Shown in pieces: positions 9,121-17,244 of a stretch of DNA of 64,000 nucleotides. The DNA comes from Pseudomonas protegens (GTDB lineage Bacteria > Pseudomonadota > Gammaproteobacteria > Pseudomonadales > Pseudomonadaceae). The notes below the pieces were generated by a model. That model saw only the letters and a program-made list of their open reading frames with translations. It was not told where the DNA came from and did no database searches. Position numbers and translations under genes: made by a program. How positions within the stretch are numbered: the first letter of the stretch is position 1; each line of letters begins with the position of its first letter. The stretch is from contig NZ_CP031396.1 of the NCBI RefSeq assembly GCF_003363755.1, positions 6,542,501 through 6,606,500 of the forward strand, in the 5' to 3' direction.

Positions 9121-9195
9121 GGGCTGCCAATCTACGCCCTTGGGCGGAAAAACGCAGCCCGCAAAACCGAGTCGGATTGACCTGTTGCGTGGTCG

Positions 9196-9223
9196 TTATG
9201 ACCTGATTTTTTTCGGGTCATAA
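9196..9223. promoter_or_regulatory. Perfect inverted repeat in divergent promoter region
   Basis: TTATGACC at 9196-9203 is repeated as GGTCATAA at 9216-9223, with a T-rich 12-base centre; the arm centres are 20 bases apart, about two helical turns. It sits between the divergent starts at 9120 and 9372. That suggests a dimeric repressor or activator site, though a hairpin is possible. It does not match the ANR/DNR box (TTGAT-N4-ATCAA). Confidence 0.4.
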
Positions 9224-9371
9224 AGACTCGGTACGGCTGGCGGCCGCGGTTTTACCGGGCGGCGGTCTTGGCATGAAACCTGATGGGCTGATGCATCGCT
9301 GATTGGCCAAGGAGTTCCGCGCATGATTCGTCGCTGCAATTCGCCGTTGCCTGTCCCGAGCCAGGGGAGGG

Positions 9372-10550
9372 ATGCCTGTGTCGCTGCCTGAACGTTGGCG
9401 GCAATGGGCCGCGCAGCCGCTGTGGAGCCTGGGCTTCCGGCCGTTTTTCCTCGCCGGAGCGGCGTTTGCCTGCCTCGCCCTGCTGGGCTGGGGCCTGTGG
9501 CTGCACGGCGGCTGGAGCGGCCGCCAGCCGCTGGGCGGTATGCTGGCGTGGCATCGGCACGAGATGCTGTTCGGCTTCGCCGTGGCGATCATCGCCGGGT
9601 TTCTGCTGACGGCGGTGGCCAACTGGACCGGGCGCCCGGCACTGAGTCGCACGCCGTTGATCCTGTTGTGGCTGCTCTGGCTGCTGGCGCGGCTGGCCTG
9701 GTGGCTGGCGCTGCCGCTGCCGTTGTTCCTGGTGCTGCAACTGGCCTTCATGCCGGCGCTGGCTGCGGTGGTGGGGCATGAGCTGTGGCGTGCGGGCAAG
9801 CGCGACAACTACCCCATGGTGCTGATCCTGGGCCTGTTGACGCTGTTTCAGGGGCAGACCCTGCTGGGCCTGCTGGCGGCGCAGGAGCTCTGGCAGCGCC
9901 ACGGCGAGCTGGGGGCGCTGTGGCTGGTGGCGGCCCTGATGACGGTGATCGGCGGTCGGGTCATTCCGTTCTTCATCCAGCGCGGGCTCAATCGGCCGCC
10001 GGCGCCACCGGCTTCGCCCTGGCCCACCCGGGTGTTGCTGCTGGGCAGCCTGCTGGCGGCAATCTCCATGGCCCTGGGCGGTGGTGACGCGCCACGGCCC
10101 TGGCTGGCAGCGTTGTTCGCAGTGCTGGCAGTCCTGCATCTGTGGCGCCTGTGGCACTGGCACCAGCCGGGGCTGTGGCGGCTGCCGCTGCTGTGGTCGC
10201 TGTACCTGGGCTACCTGTGGCTAGCGCTGGCCACCCTGGGCATGGCGCTGTGGCACCTGGGCGGTCTGTCGTCGCAGAGTCTGGTGACCCACGCCCTGGC
10301 GCTAGGCGGCCTCGGCGGGCTGGTGCTGGGCATGATCGCCCGGGTCAGCCTGGGCCATAGCGGCCGGCCGCTGCAGGTGACCCGGGCCATGGTCGGGGCC
10401 TTTGCCTTGCTGTTCCTGGCGGCCCTATGCCGGGTGCTGCTGGTGCCATTCAGTGCCCTGGGCCTGGGAATTTCGGCGCTGCTGGGCGCCTTGGCCTTTG
10501 CCCTGTTCGTCGGCGGCTACGCGCGGATTCTGTTGACTGCGCGGCTGTGA
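9372..10550 (+). CDS. NnrS family membrane protein
   Basis: 392 residues, almost entirely hydrophobic, with about 12 predicted membrane helices. The opening LWSLGFRPFFLAGAAFA and the segment LGGMLAWHRHEMLFGFAVAIIAGFLLTAVANWTG are hallmarks of NnrS. This haem- and copper-containing family is linked to nitric-oxide stress tolerance in denitrifiers. The His residues of the WHRHE stretch and of SLGHSGRPL are candidate metal ligands. No denitrification genes are in the window, so the protein probably serves NO tolerance rather than respiration. ATG at 9372 follows a purine-rich CCAGGGGAGGG stretch that serves as ribosome site. Confidence 0.9.
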   Translation: MPVSLPERWRQWAAQPLWSLGFRPFFLAGAAFACLALLGWGLWLHGGWSGRQPLGGMLAWHRHEMLFGFAVAIIAGFLLTAVANWTGRPALSRTPLILLWLLWLLARLAWWLALPLPLFLVLQLAFMPALAAVVGHELWRAGKRDNYPMVLILGLLTLFQGQTLLGLLAAQELWQRHGELGALWLVAALMTVIGGRVIPFFIQRGLNRPPAPPASPWPTRVLLLGSLLAAISMALGGGDAPRPWLAALFAVLAVLHLWRLWHWHQPGLWRLPLLWSLYLGYLWLALATLGMALWHLGGLSSQSLVTHALALGGLGGLVLGMIARVSLGHSGRPLQVTRAMVGAFALLFLAALCRVLLVPFSALGLGISALLGALAFALFVGGYARILLTARL

Positions 10551-10642
10551 CAGGCCGCGATCGAGGACCGCCAGCCGCCTCGCCAGGGGCTGGCGGTGAA
10601 ACTGGACTACGCTTGCGGTCTTAGCCGCGAATGGAGTCCGCG

Positions 10643-11611
10643 ATGTTGTATCCCCGCAAACCCAGTGATGAGGCCCGGCGAGTCCAGACCCTGCGCGAAC
10701 TGAATGTGCTCGACACCTTGCCGGAGGAGCGTTTCGACCGGGTGACCCGGCTGGCCAAGCGCCTGTTCAATGTGCCCATTGCCCTGATCAGCCTGGTGGA
10801 CGGCGACCGTCAGTGGTTCAAGTCCGCCGCGGGGCTGGAGGCCAGCCAGACCTCCCGGGACATTTCGTTTTGCGGCCACGCGATCCTGGATGACCAGATC
10901 TTCATGGTCCGCGACGCCGAGTGCGACGAACGTTTCCAGGACAACCCACTGGTCACCGGCGAACCGCGGATCCGCTTCTACGCCGGTTGTCCCCTGAGCG
11001 TGCCCAATGGCAGCAAGCTGGGCACCCTGTGCCTGATCGATACCCGGCCCCGGGACCTGGACGACGAAGAGCGAGCCCTGCTGCGAGACCTGGCCCGCAT
11101 GGCCGAGCAGGAGCTGGCGGCCGTGCAGATGGCCAGCATGGACGAGATGACCCTGCTGTCCAATCGGCGCGGCTTCGAAGCCCTGGCCCGGCATGCCCTG
11201 GCGGCGTGCACGCGTCTGGACAAGTCGGCGACCCTGCTGTTTTTCGATCTCAACGAGTTCAAGCTGATCAACGACAGCTACGGTCATGCCGAAGGGGACG
11301 GGGCCTTGAAGACCTTTGCCGATGTGCTGCGCATTGCCTTTCGCGAGAGTGATGTGATCGGCCGCCTGGGTGGCGATGAGTTCGTGGCCCTGCTGACGGG
11401 GGCCAGCAGTGTCGAAACGTCGGCGATCATGGCGCGCCTGCGGGAGATCCTCGATGAGCGCAACGCTTCCCTGAAACGCGGCTACGACATCCGCTTCAGC
11501 GTCGGCCAGATCGAATACGACCCCGAGCGCCACGCCGGTATCGAAGCGCTGCTGGCCGATGCCGACCAGGCCATGTACCTGCACAAGCAGGCCGGCAAGC
11601 GCAGCCACTGA
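10643..11611 (+). CDS. GAF-GGDEF diguanylate cyclase
   Basis: 322-residue soluble sensor enzyme that should make c-di-GMP from two GTP. A GAF domain spans about residues 21-155 (IALISLVDGDRQWFKS, DISFCGHAIL). The GGDEF domain spans about 165-320. The active-site motif GGDEF is intact at 243-247, preceded by the inhibitory-site motif RESD at 234-237 with the standard 5-residue gap, so product feedback is expected. FFDLNEFKLINDSYGH is the usual metal- and substrate-binding stretch. There is no membrane segment, so the signal is cytoplasmic. Start 10643 was taken because GGAG lies about 7 bases before it; ATG 10631 lacks one. It stands alone, nnrS ending 92 bases upstream. Confidence 0.93.
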   Translation: MLYPRKPSDEARRVQTLRELNVLDTLPEERFDRVTRLAKRLFNVPIALISLVDGDRQWFKSAAGLEASQTSRDISFCGHAILDDQIFMVRDAECDERFQDNPLVTGEPRIRFYAGCPLSVPNGSKLGTLCLIDTRPRDLDDEERALLRDLARMAEQELAAVQMASMDEMTLLSNRRGFEALARHALAACTRLDKSATLLFFDLNEFKLINDSYGHAEGDGALKTFADVLRIAFRESDVIGRLGGDEFVALLTGASSVETSAIMARLREILDERNASLKRGYDIRFSVGQIEYDPERHAGIEALLADADQAMYLHKQAGKRSH

Positions 11612-11673
11612 ATCTGCTGCCGGCAAGGCCCGCGGCGTGGAGCGGGGCTGCAACCCAAGGCGCTGGCCGGCCG

Positions 11674-12606
11674 CTACGGCCCGCGCTCGATGGCCGGTGG
11701 CGCATAGCCTTCCTCGAGGGTCACCCCGGCGGCCCTGGCGCGGGTTTCCGCTTGCGAGCGCCGCTGCTGCAGGGCTTGCAATTGAGCCGGGAGCAGGGTT
11801 TTCCAGTGTGCTCGCTGGTGCTCGGCAAAATGACTCGCCCAGAACCTGTCCAGGGACATCAGGTTGACGCTGATCAGGTAGACAGCGGTTTCCAGGGGCG
11901 CGCTTTTCGAGTCGTAGCGCAGGGCCCGGACATGGGCGATGAAGTTGCCCTGATAGAGATACCAGTCATAGAAGGTGCCGACGGCGAGCCATTCTTCCAG
12001 GCTCATTTCACGCTTGGCATCGAACAGGGGATGGCTGAGCGGGGTCATGCCCAGGAGGCTCTCCTGCCCGTCGAGCTTGTGCCATTGCTCGCCGGGTATC
12101 CGCGGGTCTGAAGGGAAGTAGTAGGTTTGCCAGCCGGCGCTCTTCAAGTTCTCGATGAGGCGATAGATCAGGTCCTTGTTCTGCTTGTGCGTGCTGTTGT
12201 CCGGCAGGCCGCGCAGGTCGATGTTCAATGCCTGGATGTGGTTCGAGACCTGGCCATCCACGGTCATGCTCAGTCCGGACACCTGATCCAGCTCCAGCGT
12301 GCCCTCGGGCTGGGAAAGGCTCAGGTCAAGGAGCGCGCCTTGGCGATCGGCTTCATACCAGCACATGTCGACCGCCTCCAGGCAGTCGGCGCCAAAGCGT
12401 ACCGGGCTGTTTGCAATGACCTCGTCAACCGTTGCGGCCAACGGGATGTGCAGGCTGGCGACTGTGTCGGTCAGGCGATTGGGCTGGGTGTCTTGAGGCT
12501 TGTCGCAGCCGGCGAGAAAGATCACCAGCAGCAGGCACGGCAGCTTGATGCCGGGCGGTTTCAGCGGGCGAGCAGACGGCCGGGTTTTCCATGGGGTTCT
12601 TTGCAT
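11674..12606 (-). CDS. Unrecognised lipoprotein
   Basis: 310 residues from the ATG at 12606. The N-terminus is basic, then hydrophobic, then a lipobox (IKLPCLLLVIFLAGCDKPQ), so it is probably a lipidated envelope protein; Asp after the Cys could favour inner-membrane retention by the E. coli rule. The remainder is soluble and predicted periplasmic, with no motif I can name. The C-terminal part is helical and rich in Gln, Arg and Ala. The reading frame is open further upstream to 12723, but that part is Pro/Gly-rich and would bury the signal sequence. The gene lies downstream of fabI on the same strand, separated by a strong hairpin. Confidence 0.75.
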   Translation of the reverse strand: MQRTPWKTRPSARPLKPPGIKLPCLLLVIFLAGCDKPQDTQPNRLTDTVASLHIPLAATVDEVIANSPVRFGADCLEAVDMCWYEADRQGALLDLSLSQPEGTLELDQVSGLSMTVDGQVSNHIQALNIDLRGLPDNSTHKQNKDLIYRLIENLKSAGWQTYYFPSDPRIPGEQWHKLDGQESLLGMTPLSHPLFDAKREMSLEEWLAVGTFYDWYLYQGNFIAHVRALRYDSKSAPLETAVYLISVNLMSLDRFWASHFAEHQRAHWKTLLPAQLQALQQRRSQAETRARAAGVTLEEGYAPPAIERGP

Positions 12607-12686
12607 CGGGCATCCGTGAGGGGCAGCTATCTGCACTGCGGCCGGTGAGCCTGGATCGGTGTTCAGCCGGTGTCGCGGCGCTGCGA

Positions 12687-12706
12687 CGAGGGCCTGAGGG
12701 CCCTCG
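12687..12706 (-). terminator. GC-rich hairpin after fabI
   Basis: CGAGGGCC at 12687-12694 pairs perfectly with GGCCCTCG at 12699-12706 around a four-base loop. It lies 14 bases beyond the fabI stop. No U-run follows on the minus strand, so it may be an attenuating or RNA-stabilising hairpin rather than a full intrinsic terminator. Confidence 0.4.
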
Positions 12707-12719
12707 CCACAGCCGGGAG

Positions 12720-13514
12720 TCATTCGTCGAGGTTGCCCATGGCGGTGGTGTTGAAGCCGCCGTCGACGTACATGATCTCGCCGCTGATGCCCGAGGCCAG
12801 GTCCGAGCAGAGGAAGGCCCCGGCGTTGCCGACTTCCTCGATGGTGACGTTGCGCCGCAGCGGGGTCTGGGCTTCGTTGGCCGCCAGCATCTTGCGGAAG
12901 TTCTTGATGCCCGAGGCGGCCAGGGTGCGGATCGGCCCGGCGGAGACCGCGTTGACCCGGGTGCCTTCCGGGCCCAGGGAACCGGCCAGGTAGCGCACGC
13001 CGGCTTCCAGCGAGGCCTTGGCCATGCCCATCACGTTGTAGTTGGGCATGGTGCGCTCGGCGCCCAGGTAGGACAGGGTCAACAGGCTGCCGTTGCGGCC
13101 CTTCATCAGCTCGCGACCGGCCTTGGCCAGGGCCACGAAGCTGTAGGCGCTGATGTCGTGGGCGATGCGAAAGCCTTCGCGGGTGGTGGCGTCGGTGAAG
13201 TCGCCTTCGAGCTGATCGCCGGGGGCGAAGCCCACGGAATGGACGATGCAGTCCAGGCCGTCCCAGTGCTTGCCCAGCTCGCTGAAGACCTGGGCGATCT
13301 GCTCGTCGCTGGCCACATCACAGGGAAAACACAGCTCGGCGCTGGAGCCCCAGCCGGCGGCGAACTCCTCGACCCGGCCCTTGAGTTTTTCGTTCTGATA
13401 GGTGAATGCCAGCTCGGCGCCTTCACGGTGCATGGCGGCGGCAATGCCGGAGGCGATCGACAGCTTGCTGGCGACACCGACGATCAGGACACGCTTCCCA
13501 GCGAGAAAACCCAT
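12720..13514 (-). CDS. fabI: Enoyl-[acyl-carrier-protein] reductase (NADH)
   Basis: 264-residue short-chain dehydrogenase that carries out the last reduction of each fatty-acid elongation cycle and is the usual triclosan target. The N-terminal nucleotide-binding loop is the divergent FabI form (GVASKLSIASGIA). The catalytic pair is Tyr159 and Lys166 with the FabI spacing Y-x6-K (YNVMGMAK). The segment SVGFAPGDQL and the C-terminal GEIMYVDGGFNTTAMG are typical. Length agrees with the family. Upstream on the same strand is the five-gene peptide transporter, ending 22 bases before the start, the gene order I know from P. aeruginosa. Confidence 0.97.
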   Translation of the reverse strand: MGFLAGKRVLIVGVASKLSIASGIAAAMHREGAELAFTYQNEKLKGRVEEFAAGWGSSAELCFPCDVASDEQIAQVFSELGKHWDGLDCIVHSVGFAPGDQLEGDFTDATTREGFRIAHDISAYSFVALAKAGRELMKGRNGSLLTLSYLGAERTMPNYNVMGMAKASLEAGVRYLAGSLGPEGTRVNAVSAGPIRTLAASGIKNFRKMLAANEAQTPLRRNVTIEEVGNAGAFLCSDLASGISGEIMYVDGGFNTTAMGNLDE

Positions 13515-13536
13515 AAGTGGCTACTCCTGTTGCAGG

Positions 13537-15147
13537 TTATTGGGTGTGTGCCGGAGCCAGGAAGGCGGCTTCCAGCAGTTGCTGTGTGTAAGGGTGTTGC
13601 GGGGCGCCGAAGATTGCCTGGGCGTCCCCTTGTTCCACCACCTGGCCGTGCTTGATCACCATCAACTGGTGGCTCAGGGCCTTGACCACTGCCAGGTCGT
13701 GGCTGATGAACAGGTAGGTCAGGTTGTACTTGCGTTGCAGGTTGCGCAGCAGCTCCACTACCTGGCGCTGCACGGTGCGGTCCAGGGCCGAGGTCGGCTC
13801 GTCCAGCAGGATCAGCCGCGGCTTGAGCACCAGGGCCCGGGCGATGGCGATGCGCTGACGCTGGCCACCGGAGAATTCGTGGGGGTAGCGGTGCCGGGTG
13901 TCCGGGTCCAGGCCCACTTCCTTGAGCGCTTCGATGATCGCCTGTTCCTGCTCCTGTTCGCTGCCGATCTTGTGGATGCGCAAGCCTTCGCCCACGATCT
14001 GGCTCACGCTCATGCGCGGGCTTAGGCTGCCGAAGGGGTCCTGGAACACCACCTGCATTTCCCGCCGCAGCGGCCGTACCTGTTGCTGGCTCAGGGCGTC
14101 GAGCTGCTGGCCTTCGAAACGAATGCCGCCCTGGCTGGCGATCAGGCGCAGGATCGCCAGGCCCAGGGTCGACTTGCCCGAGCCGCTCTCGCCGACGATG
14201 CCCAGGGTCTGGCCCTGGGGCAGGCTGAAGTGGATGCCGTCCACCGCCTTGACGTGATCCACGGTGCGGCGCAGCAGGCCCTTCTTGATCGGGAACCAGA
14301 CCTTGAGGTTGTCCACTTGCAGCAACGGCGGGCCGACTTCATTGCTTGCCGGCAAGCCGCTGGGCTCCGCGGCCAGCAGTTCCCGGGTGTAGGGGTGCTG
14401 CGGCGCGCGGAACAGCTCCTCGCAGGACGCCTGCTCGACGATGCGGCCTTTCTGCATGACACAGACCCGATGGGCAATGCGCCGCACCAGGTTCAGATCG
14501 TGGCTGATCAGCAGCAAGGCCATGCCCAGGCGCGCCTGCAGTTCCTTGAGCAGTTCGAGGATCTTCAACTGCACGGTGACGTCCAGGGCGGTGGTCGGCT
14601 CGTCGGCGATCAGCAGCTCCGGCTCGTTGGCCAGGGCCATGGCGATCATCACCCGTTGCCGCTGGCCGCCGGACAGTTCGTGGGGCAGGGCCTTGAGGCG
14701 CTTGTGCGGCTCGGGAATGCCCACCAGTTCCAGCAGTTCCAGGGTGCGCCTGCTGGCGACCTTGCCGGTCAGGCCTTTGTGGATGCCCAGCACCTCGTTG
14801 ATCTGCTTCTCGATGCTGTGCAGCGGGTTCAGCGACGTCATGGGCTCCTGGAAGATCATGGCGATGCGGTTGCCGCGAATGTGGCGAATGGTCTTTTCCT
14901 TCAGGGTCAGCAGGTCGTGCCCGGCGTACTGGATGCTGCCGGACGGGTGCTGGGCCAGGGGGTAGGGCAACAGGCGCAGGATCGAGTGGGCGGTCACCGA
15001 TTTGCCGGAGCCGCTTTCCCCTACCAGGGCCAGGGTTTCGCCGCGCTTGATGTCGAAGCTGATGCCTTCCACCACGCGCTGGCACTGGGCGCCGGCGACG
15101 AATTCCACCGCCAGGTCGCGGACTTCGATCAGAGTGTCCTGGGTCAT
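13537..15147 (-). CDS. nppD: Peptide ABC transporter, double ATPase subunit (YejF/NppD type)
   Basis: 536-residue ATPase with two complete nucleotide-binding domains in tandem. Each has a Walker A (GESGSGKSVT, GESGSGKSTLG), a signature (LSGGQRQRV, FSGGQRQRI) and a Walker B (LLIADEPTTALD, LILLDEPTSALD). The oligopeptide-family C-terminal segment HPYTRELL / HPYTQQLL occurs after each. It powers uptake through the two permeases encoded just upstream. ATG 15147 follows the permease stop with one base between (TGA-C-ATG), indicating coupled translation; the longer open frame to 15234 overlaps the permease and is unlikely. The name follows the P. aeruginosa Npp system for peptidyl-nucleoside antibiotics and small peptides, matched by gene order and domains. 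Confidence 0.92.
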   Translation of the reverse strand: MTQDTLIEVRDLAVEFVAGAQCQRVVEGISFDIKRGETLALVGESGSGKSVTAHSILRLLPYPLAQHPSGSIQYAGHDLLTLKEKTIRHIRGNRIAMIFQEPMTSLNPLHSIEKQINEVLGIHKGLTGKVASRRTLELLELVGIPEPHKRLKALPHELSGGQRQRVMIAMALANEPELLIADEPTTALDVTVQLKILELLKELQARLGMALLLISHDLNLVRRIAHRVCVMQKGRIVEQASCEELFRAPQHPYTRELLAAEPSGLPASNEVGPPLLQVDNLKVWFPIKKGLLRRTVDHVKAVDGIHFSLPQGQTLGIVGESGSGKSTLGLAILRLIASQGGIRFEGQQLDALSQQQVRPLRREMQVVFQDPFGSLSPRMSVSQIVGEGLRIHKIGSEQEQEQAIIEALKEVGLDPDTRHRYPHEFSGGQRQRIAIARALVLKPRLILLDEPTSALDRTVQRQVVELLRNLQRKYNLTYLFISHDLAVVKALSHQLMVIKHGQVVEQGDAQAIFGAPQHPYTQQLLEAAFLAPAHTQ

Positions 15148-15148
15148 G

Positions 15149-16168
15149 TCATTTCCTCGGGTCGAAGGCATCGCGGGCGGATTCGCCGATAAACACCAGC
15201 AGGCTGAGCATGATCGCCAGCACGGCAAAGGCACTGATGCCCAGCCACGGCGCCTGCAGGTTGGACTTGCCCTGGGCCACCAGCTCGCCCAGGGACGGCG
15301 CCCCCGGCGGCAGGCCGAAGCCGAGGAAGTCCAGGGCGGTGAGGGTGCCGATGGCCCCGGTGAGGATGAAGGGCATGAAGGTCATGGTGGAGACCATGGC
15401 GTTGGGCAGGATGTGGCGGAACATGATGGCGCCGTTCTGCATGCCCAGGGCCCGGGCCGCGCGCACGTATTCCAGGTTGCGCCCGCGCAGGAACTCGGCG
15501 CGCACCACGTCCACCAGGCTCATCCAGGAAAACAGCAGCATGATCCCCAGCAGCCACCAGAAGTTCGGTTGCACGAAACTGGCGAGGATGATCAGCAGGT
15601 AGAGCACCGGCAGCCCGGACCAGATTTCCAGGAAGCGCTGCCCGGCCAGGTCCACCCAGCCGCCGTAGAAGCCCTGCAGGGCGCCGGCGATGACCCCGAT
15701 GATGGAACTCAGGATGGTCAGGGTCAGGGCGAACAGCACCGAGATGCGAAAGCCGTAGATGACCCGGGCCAGCACATCGCGGCCCTGGTCGTCGGTGCCC
15801 AGCAGGTTGTCCGCCGAAGGCGGCGCCGGGGCCGGCACCCGCAGGTCGTAGTTGATGCTCTGGTAGCTGTAGGGGATCGGTGCCCAGAGCACCCAGGCGT
15901 CCTTCTGTGCCAAAAGCTCGCGGATGTACGGGCTCTTGTAGTTGGCTTCCAGGGGGAATTCGCCGCCGAAGGTGGTTTCCGGGTAGCGCTTGAGGGCCGG
16001 GAAGTACCAGCCGCCTTCGTAGTGCACCACCAGCGGCTTGTCGTTGGCGATCAGCTCGGCGCCCAGGCTGAGGATGAACAGCACCAAAAACAGCCACAGC
16101 GACCACCAGCCGCGCTTGTTGGCCTTGAAGCGTTCGAAGCGCCGGCGATTGAGGGGGGACAGGTTCAT
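15149..16168 (-). CDS. nppC: Peptide ABC transporter permease (YejE/NppC type)
   Basis: 339-residue inner-membrane permease of the binding-protein-dependent (DppC/OppC) class. It has an N-terminal membrane segment after a basic start (NRRRFERFKANKRGWWSLWLF). A long periplasmic loop of about 100 residues containing ETTFGGEFPLEANYKSPYI is characteristic of the YejE subfamily. The core of five or so membrane helices carries the EAA-type coupling motif around YVRAARALGMQNGAIMFRHI. It pairs with the other permease, whose stop lies one base beyond this start, to form the channel. Confidence 0.93.
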   Translation of the reverse strand: MNLSPLNRRRFERFKANKRGWWSLWLFLVLFILSLGAELIANDKPLVVHYEGGWYFPALKRYPETTFGGEFPLEANYKSPYIRELLAQKDAWVLWAPIPYSYQSINYDLRVPAPAPPSADNLLGTDDQGRDVLARVIYGFRISVLFALTLTILSSIIGVIAGALQGFYGGWVDLAGQRFLEIWSGLPVLYLLIILASFVQPNFWWLLGIMLLFSWMSLVDVVRAEFLRGRNLEYVRAARALGMQNGAIMFRHILPNAMVSTMTFMPFILTGAIGTLTALDFLGFGLPPGAPSLGELVAQGKSNLQAPWLGISAFAVLAIMLSLLVFIGESARDAFDPRK

Positions 16169-16169
16169 C

Positions 16170-17243
16170 TCAATGCTCCCGGCTGTCGAAGTCGATGCGT
16201 GGGTCGACCAGGGTGTAGGTCAGGTCGCCGATCAGTTTCACCACCAGCCCCAGCAGGGTGAAGATGAACAGGGTGCCGAACACCACCGGGTAGTCGCGGT
16301 TGATCGCCGCCTCGAAGCTCATCAGGCCCAGGCCGTCGAGGGAGAAAATCACCTCCACCAGCAGGGAGCCGGTGAAGAAGATGCCGATGAAGGCCGAGGG
16401 GAAGCCGGCGATCACCAGCAGCATGGCGTTGCGGAACACGTGGCCGTAGAGCACCCGGCGCTGGGTCAGGCCCTTGGCCTTGGCGGTGACCACGTACTGC
16501 TTGTTGATCTCGTCGAGGAAGCTGTTCTTGGTCAGCAGGGTCATGGTGGCGAAGTGGCCGATCACCAGGGCGGTGACCGGCAGCGCCAGGTGCCAGAAGT
16601 AATCGAGGATCTTGCGCCCCCAGCTCAGCTGGTCGAAGTCGTTGGAGGTCAGGCCGCGCAACGGGAACCAGTTGAAATAGCTGCCGCCGGCGAACACCAC
16701 GATCAGCAGGATGGCGAACAGGAAGGCCGGGATCGCGTAGCCGACGATGATCGCCGAGCTGGTCCAGACATCGAAGTGGCTGCCGTGGCGGGTGGCCTTG
16801 GCGATCCCCAGGGGGATCGACACCAGGTACATGATCAAGGTGCTCCACAACCCGAGGGAGATGGACACCGGCATCTTCTCCTTGATCAGGTCCACCACCT
16901 TGGCGTCACGGAAGAAGCTGTTGCCGAAATCCAGGGTGGCGTAGTTCTTGATCATGATCCACAGGCGTTCCGGCGCCGACTTGTCGAAGCCGTACATGTG
17001 CTCGATTTCCTTGATCAGCGCCGGGTCCAGGCCCTGGGCGCCGCGGTAGCTGGAGCCGGCCACCGAGACTTCGGCGCCGCCGCCGGCGATGCGGCTGGTG
17101 GCGCCGTCGAAGCCTTCGAGCTTGGCGATCATCTGCTCCACCGGGCCGCCGGGGGCGGCCTGGATGATCACGAAGTTGATCAGCAGGATGCCCAGCAGGG
17201 TGGGGATGATCAGCAGCAGTCGGCGAACGATATAGGCCAGCAT
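16170..17243 (-). CDS. nppB: Peptide ABC transporter permease (YejB/NppB type)
   Basis: 357-residue inner-membrane permease of the DppB/OppB class. It opens with MLAYIVRRLLLIIPTLLGI, the usual first helix. A periplasmic insertion of about 100 residues precedes the transmembrane core, and the coupling loop reads VVTAKAKGLTQRRVLYGHVF. It overlaps neither neighbour but sits only one base from each: the binding protein ends at 17245 and the next permease starts at 16168. This fits a single polycistronic message from the first binding-protein gene to the ATPase. Confidence 0.93.
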   Translation of the reverse strand: MLAYIVRRLLLIIPTLLGILLINFVIIQAAPGGPVEQMIAKLEGFDGATSRIAGGGAEVSVAGSSYRGAQGLDPALIKEIEHMYGFDKSAPERLWIMIKNYATLDFGNSFFRDAKVVDLIKEKMPVSISLGLWSTLIMYLVSIPLGIAKATRHGSHFDVWTSSAIIVGYAIPAFLFAILLIVVFAGGSYFNWFPLRGLTSNDFDQLSWGRKILDYFWHLALPVTALVIGHFATMTLLTKNSFLDEINKQYVVTAKAKGLTQRRVLYGHVFRNAMLLVIAGFPSAFIGIFFTGSLLVEVIFSLDGLGLMSFEAAINRDYPVVFGTLFIFTLLGLVVKLIGDLTYTLVDPRIDFDSREH

Positions 17244-17244
17244 G

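Noticed and set aside
6676..9180. 834-residue plus-strand frame opposite the 822-residue unknown gene
   Set aside because: It is Gln/Ala/Gly-rich and lacks hydrophobic or motif structure. The minus-strand reading has credible membrane helices and repeated S-x-D-G-R-Y blades, so I kept that one, although the family is unknown.
10551..10642. Possible ANR/DNR box near nnrS or a small RNA
   Set aside because: No TTGAT-N4-ATCAA form was found in either flank of nnrS, and no stable hairpin plus T-run was seen.
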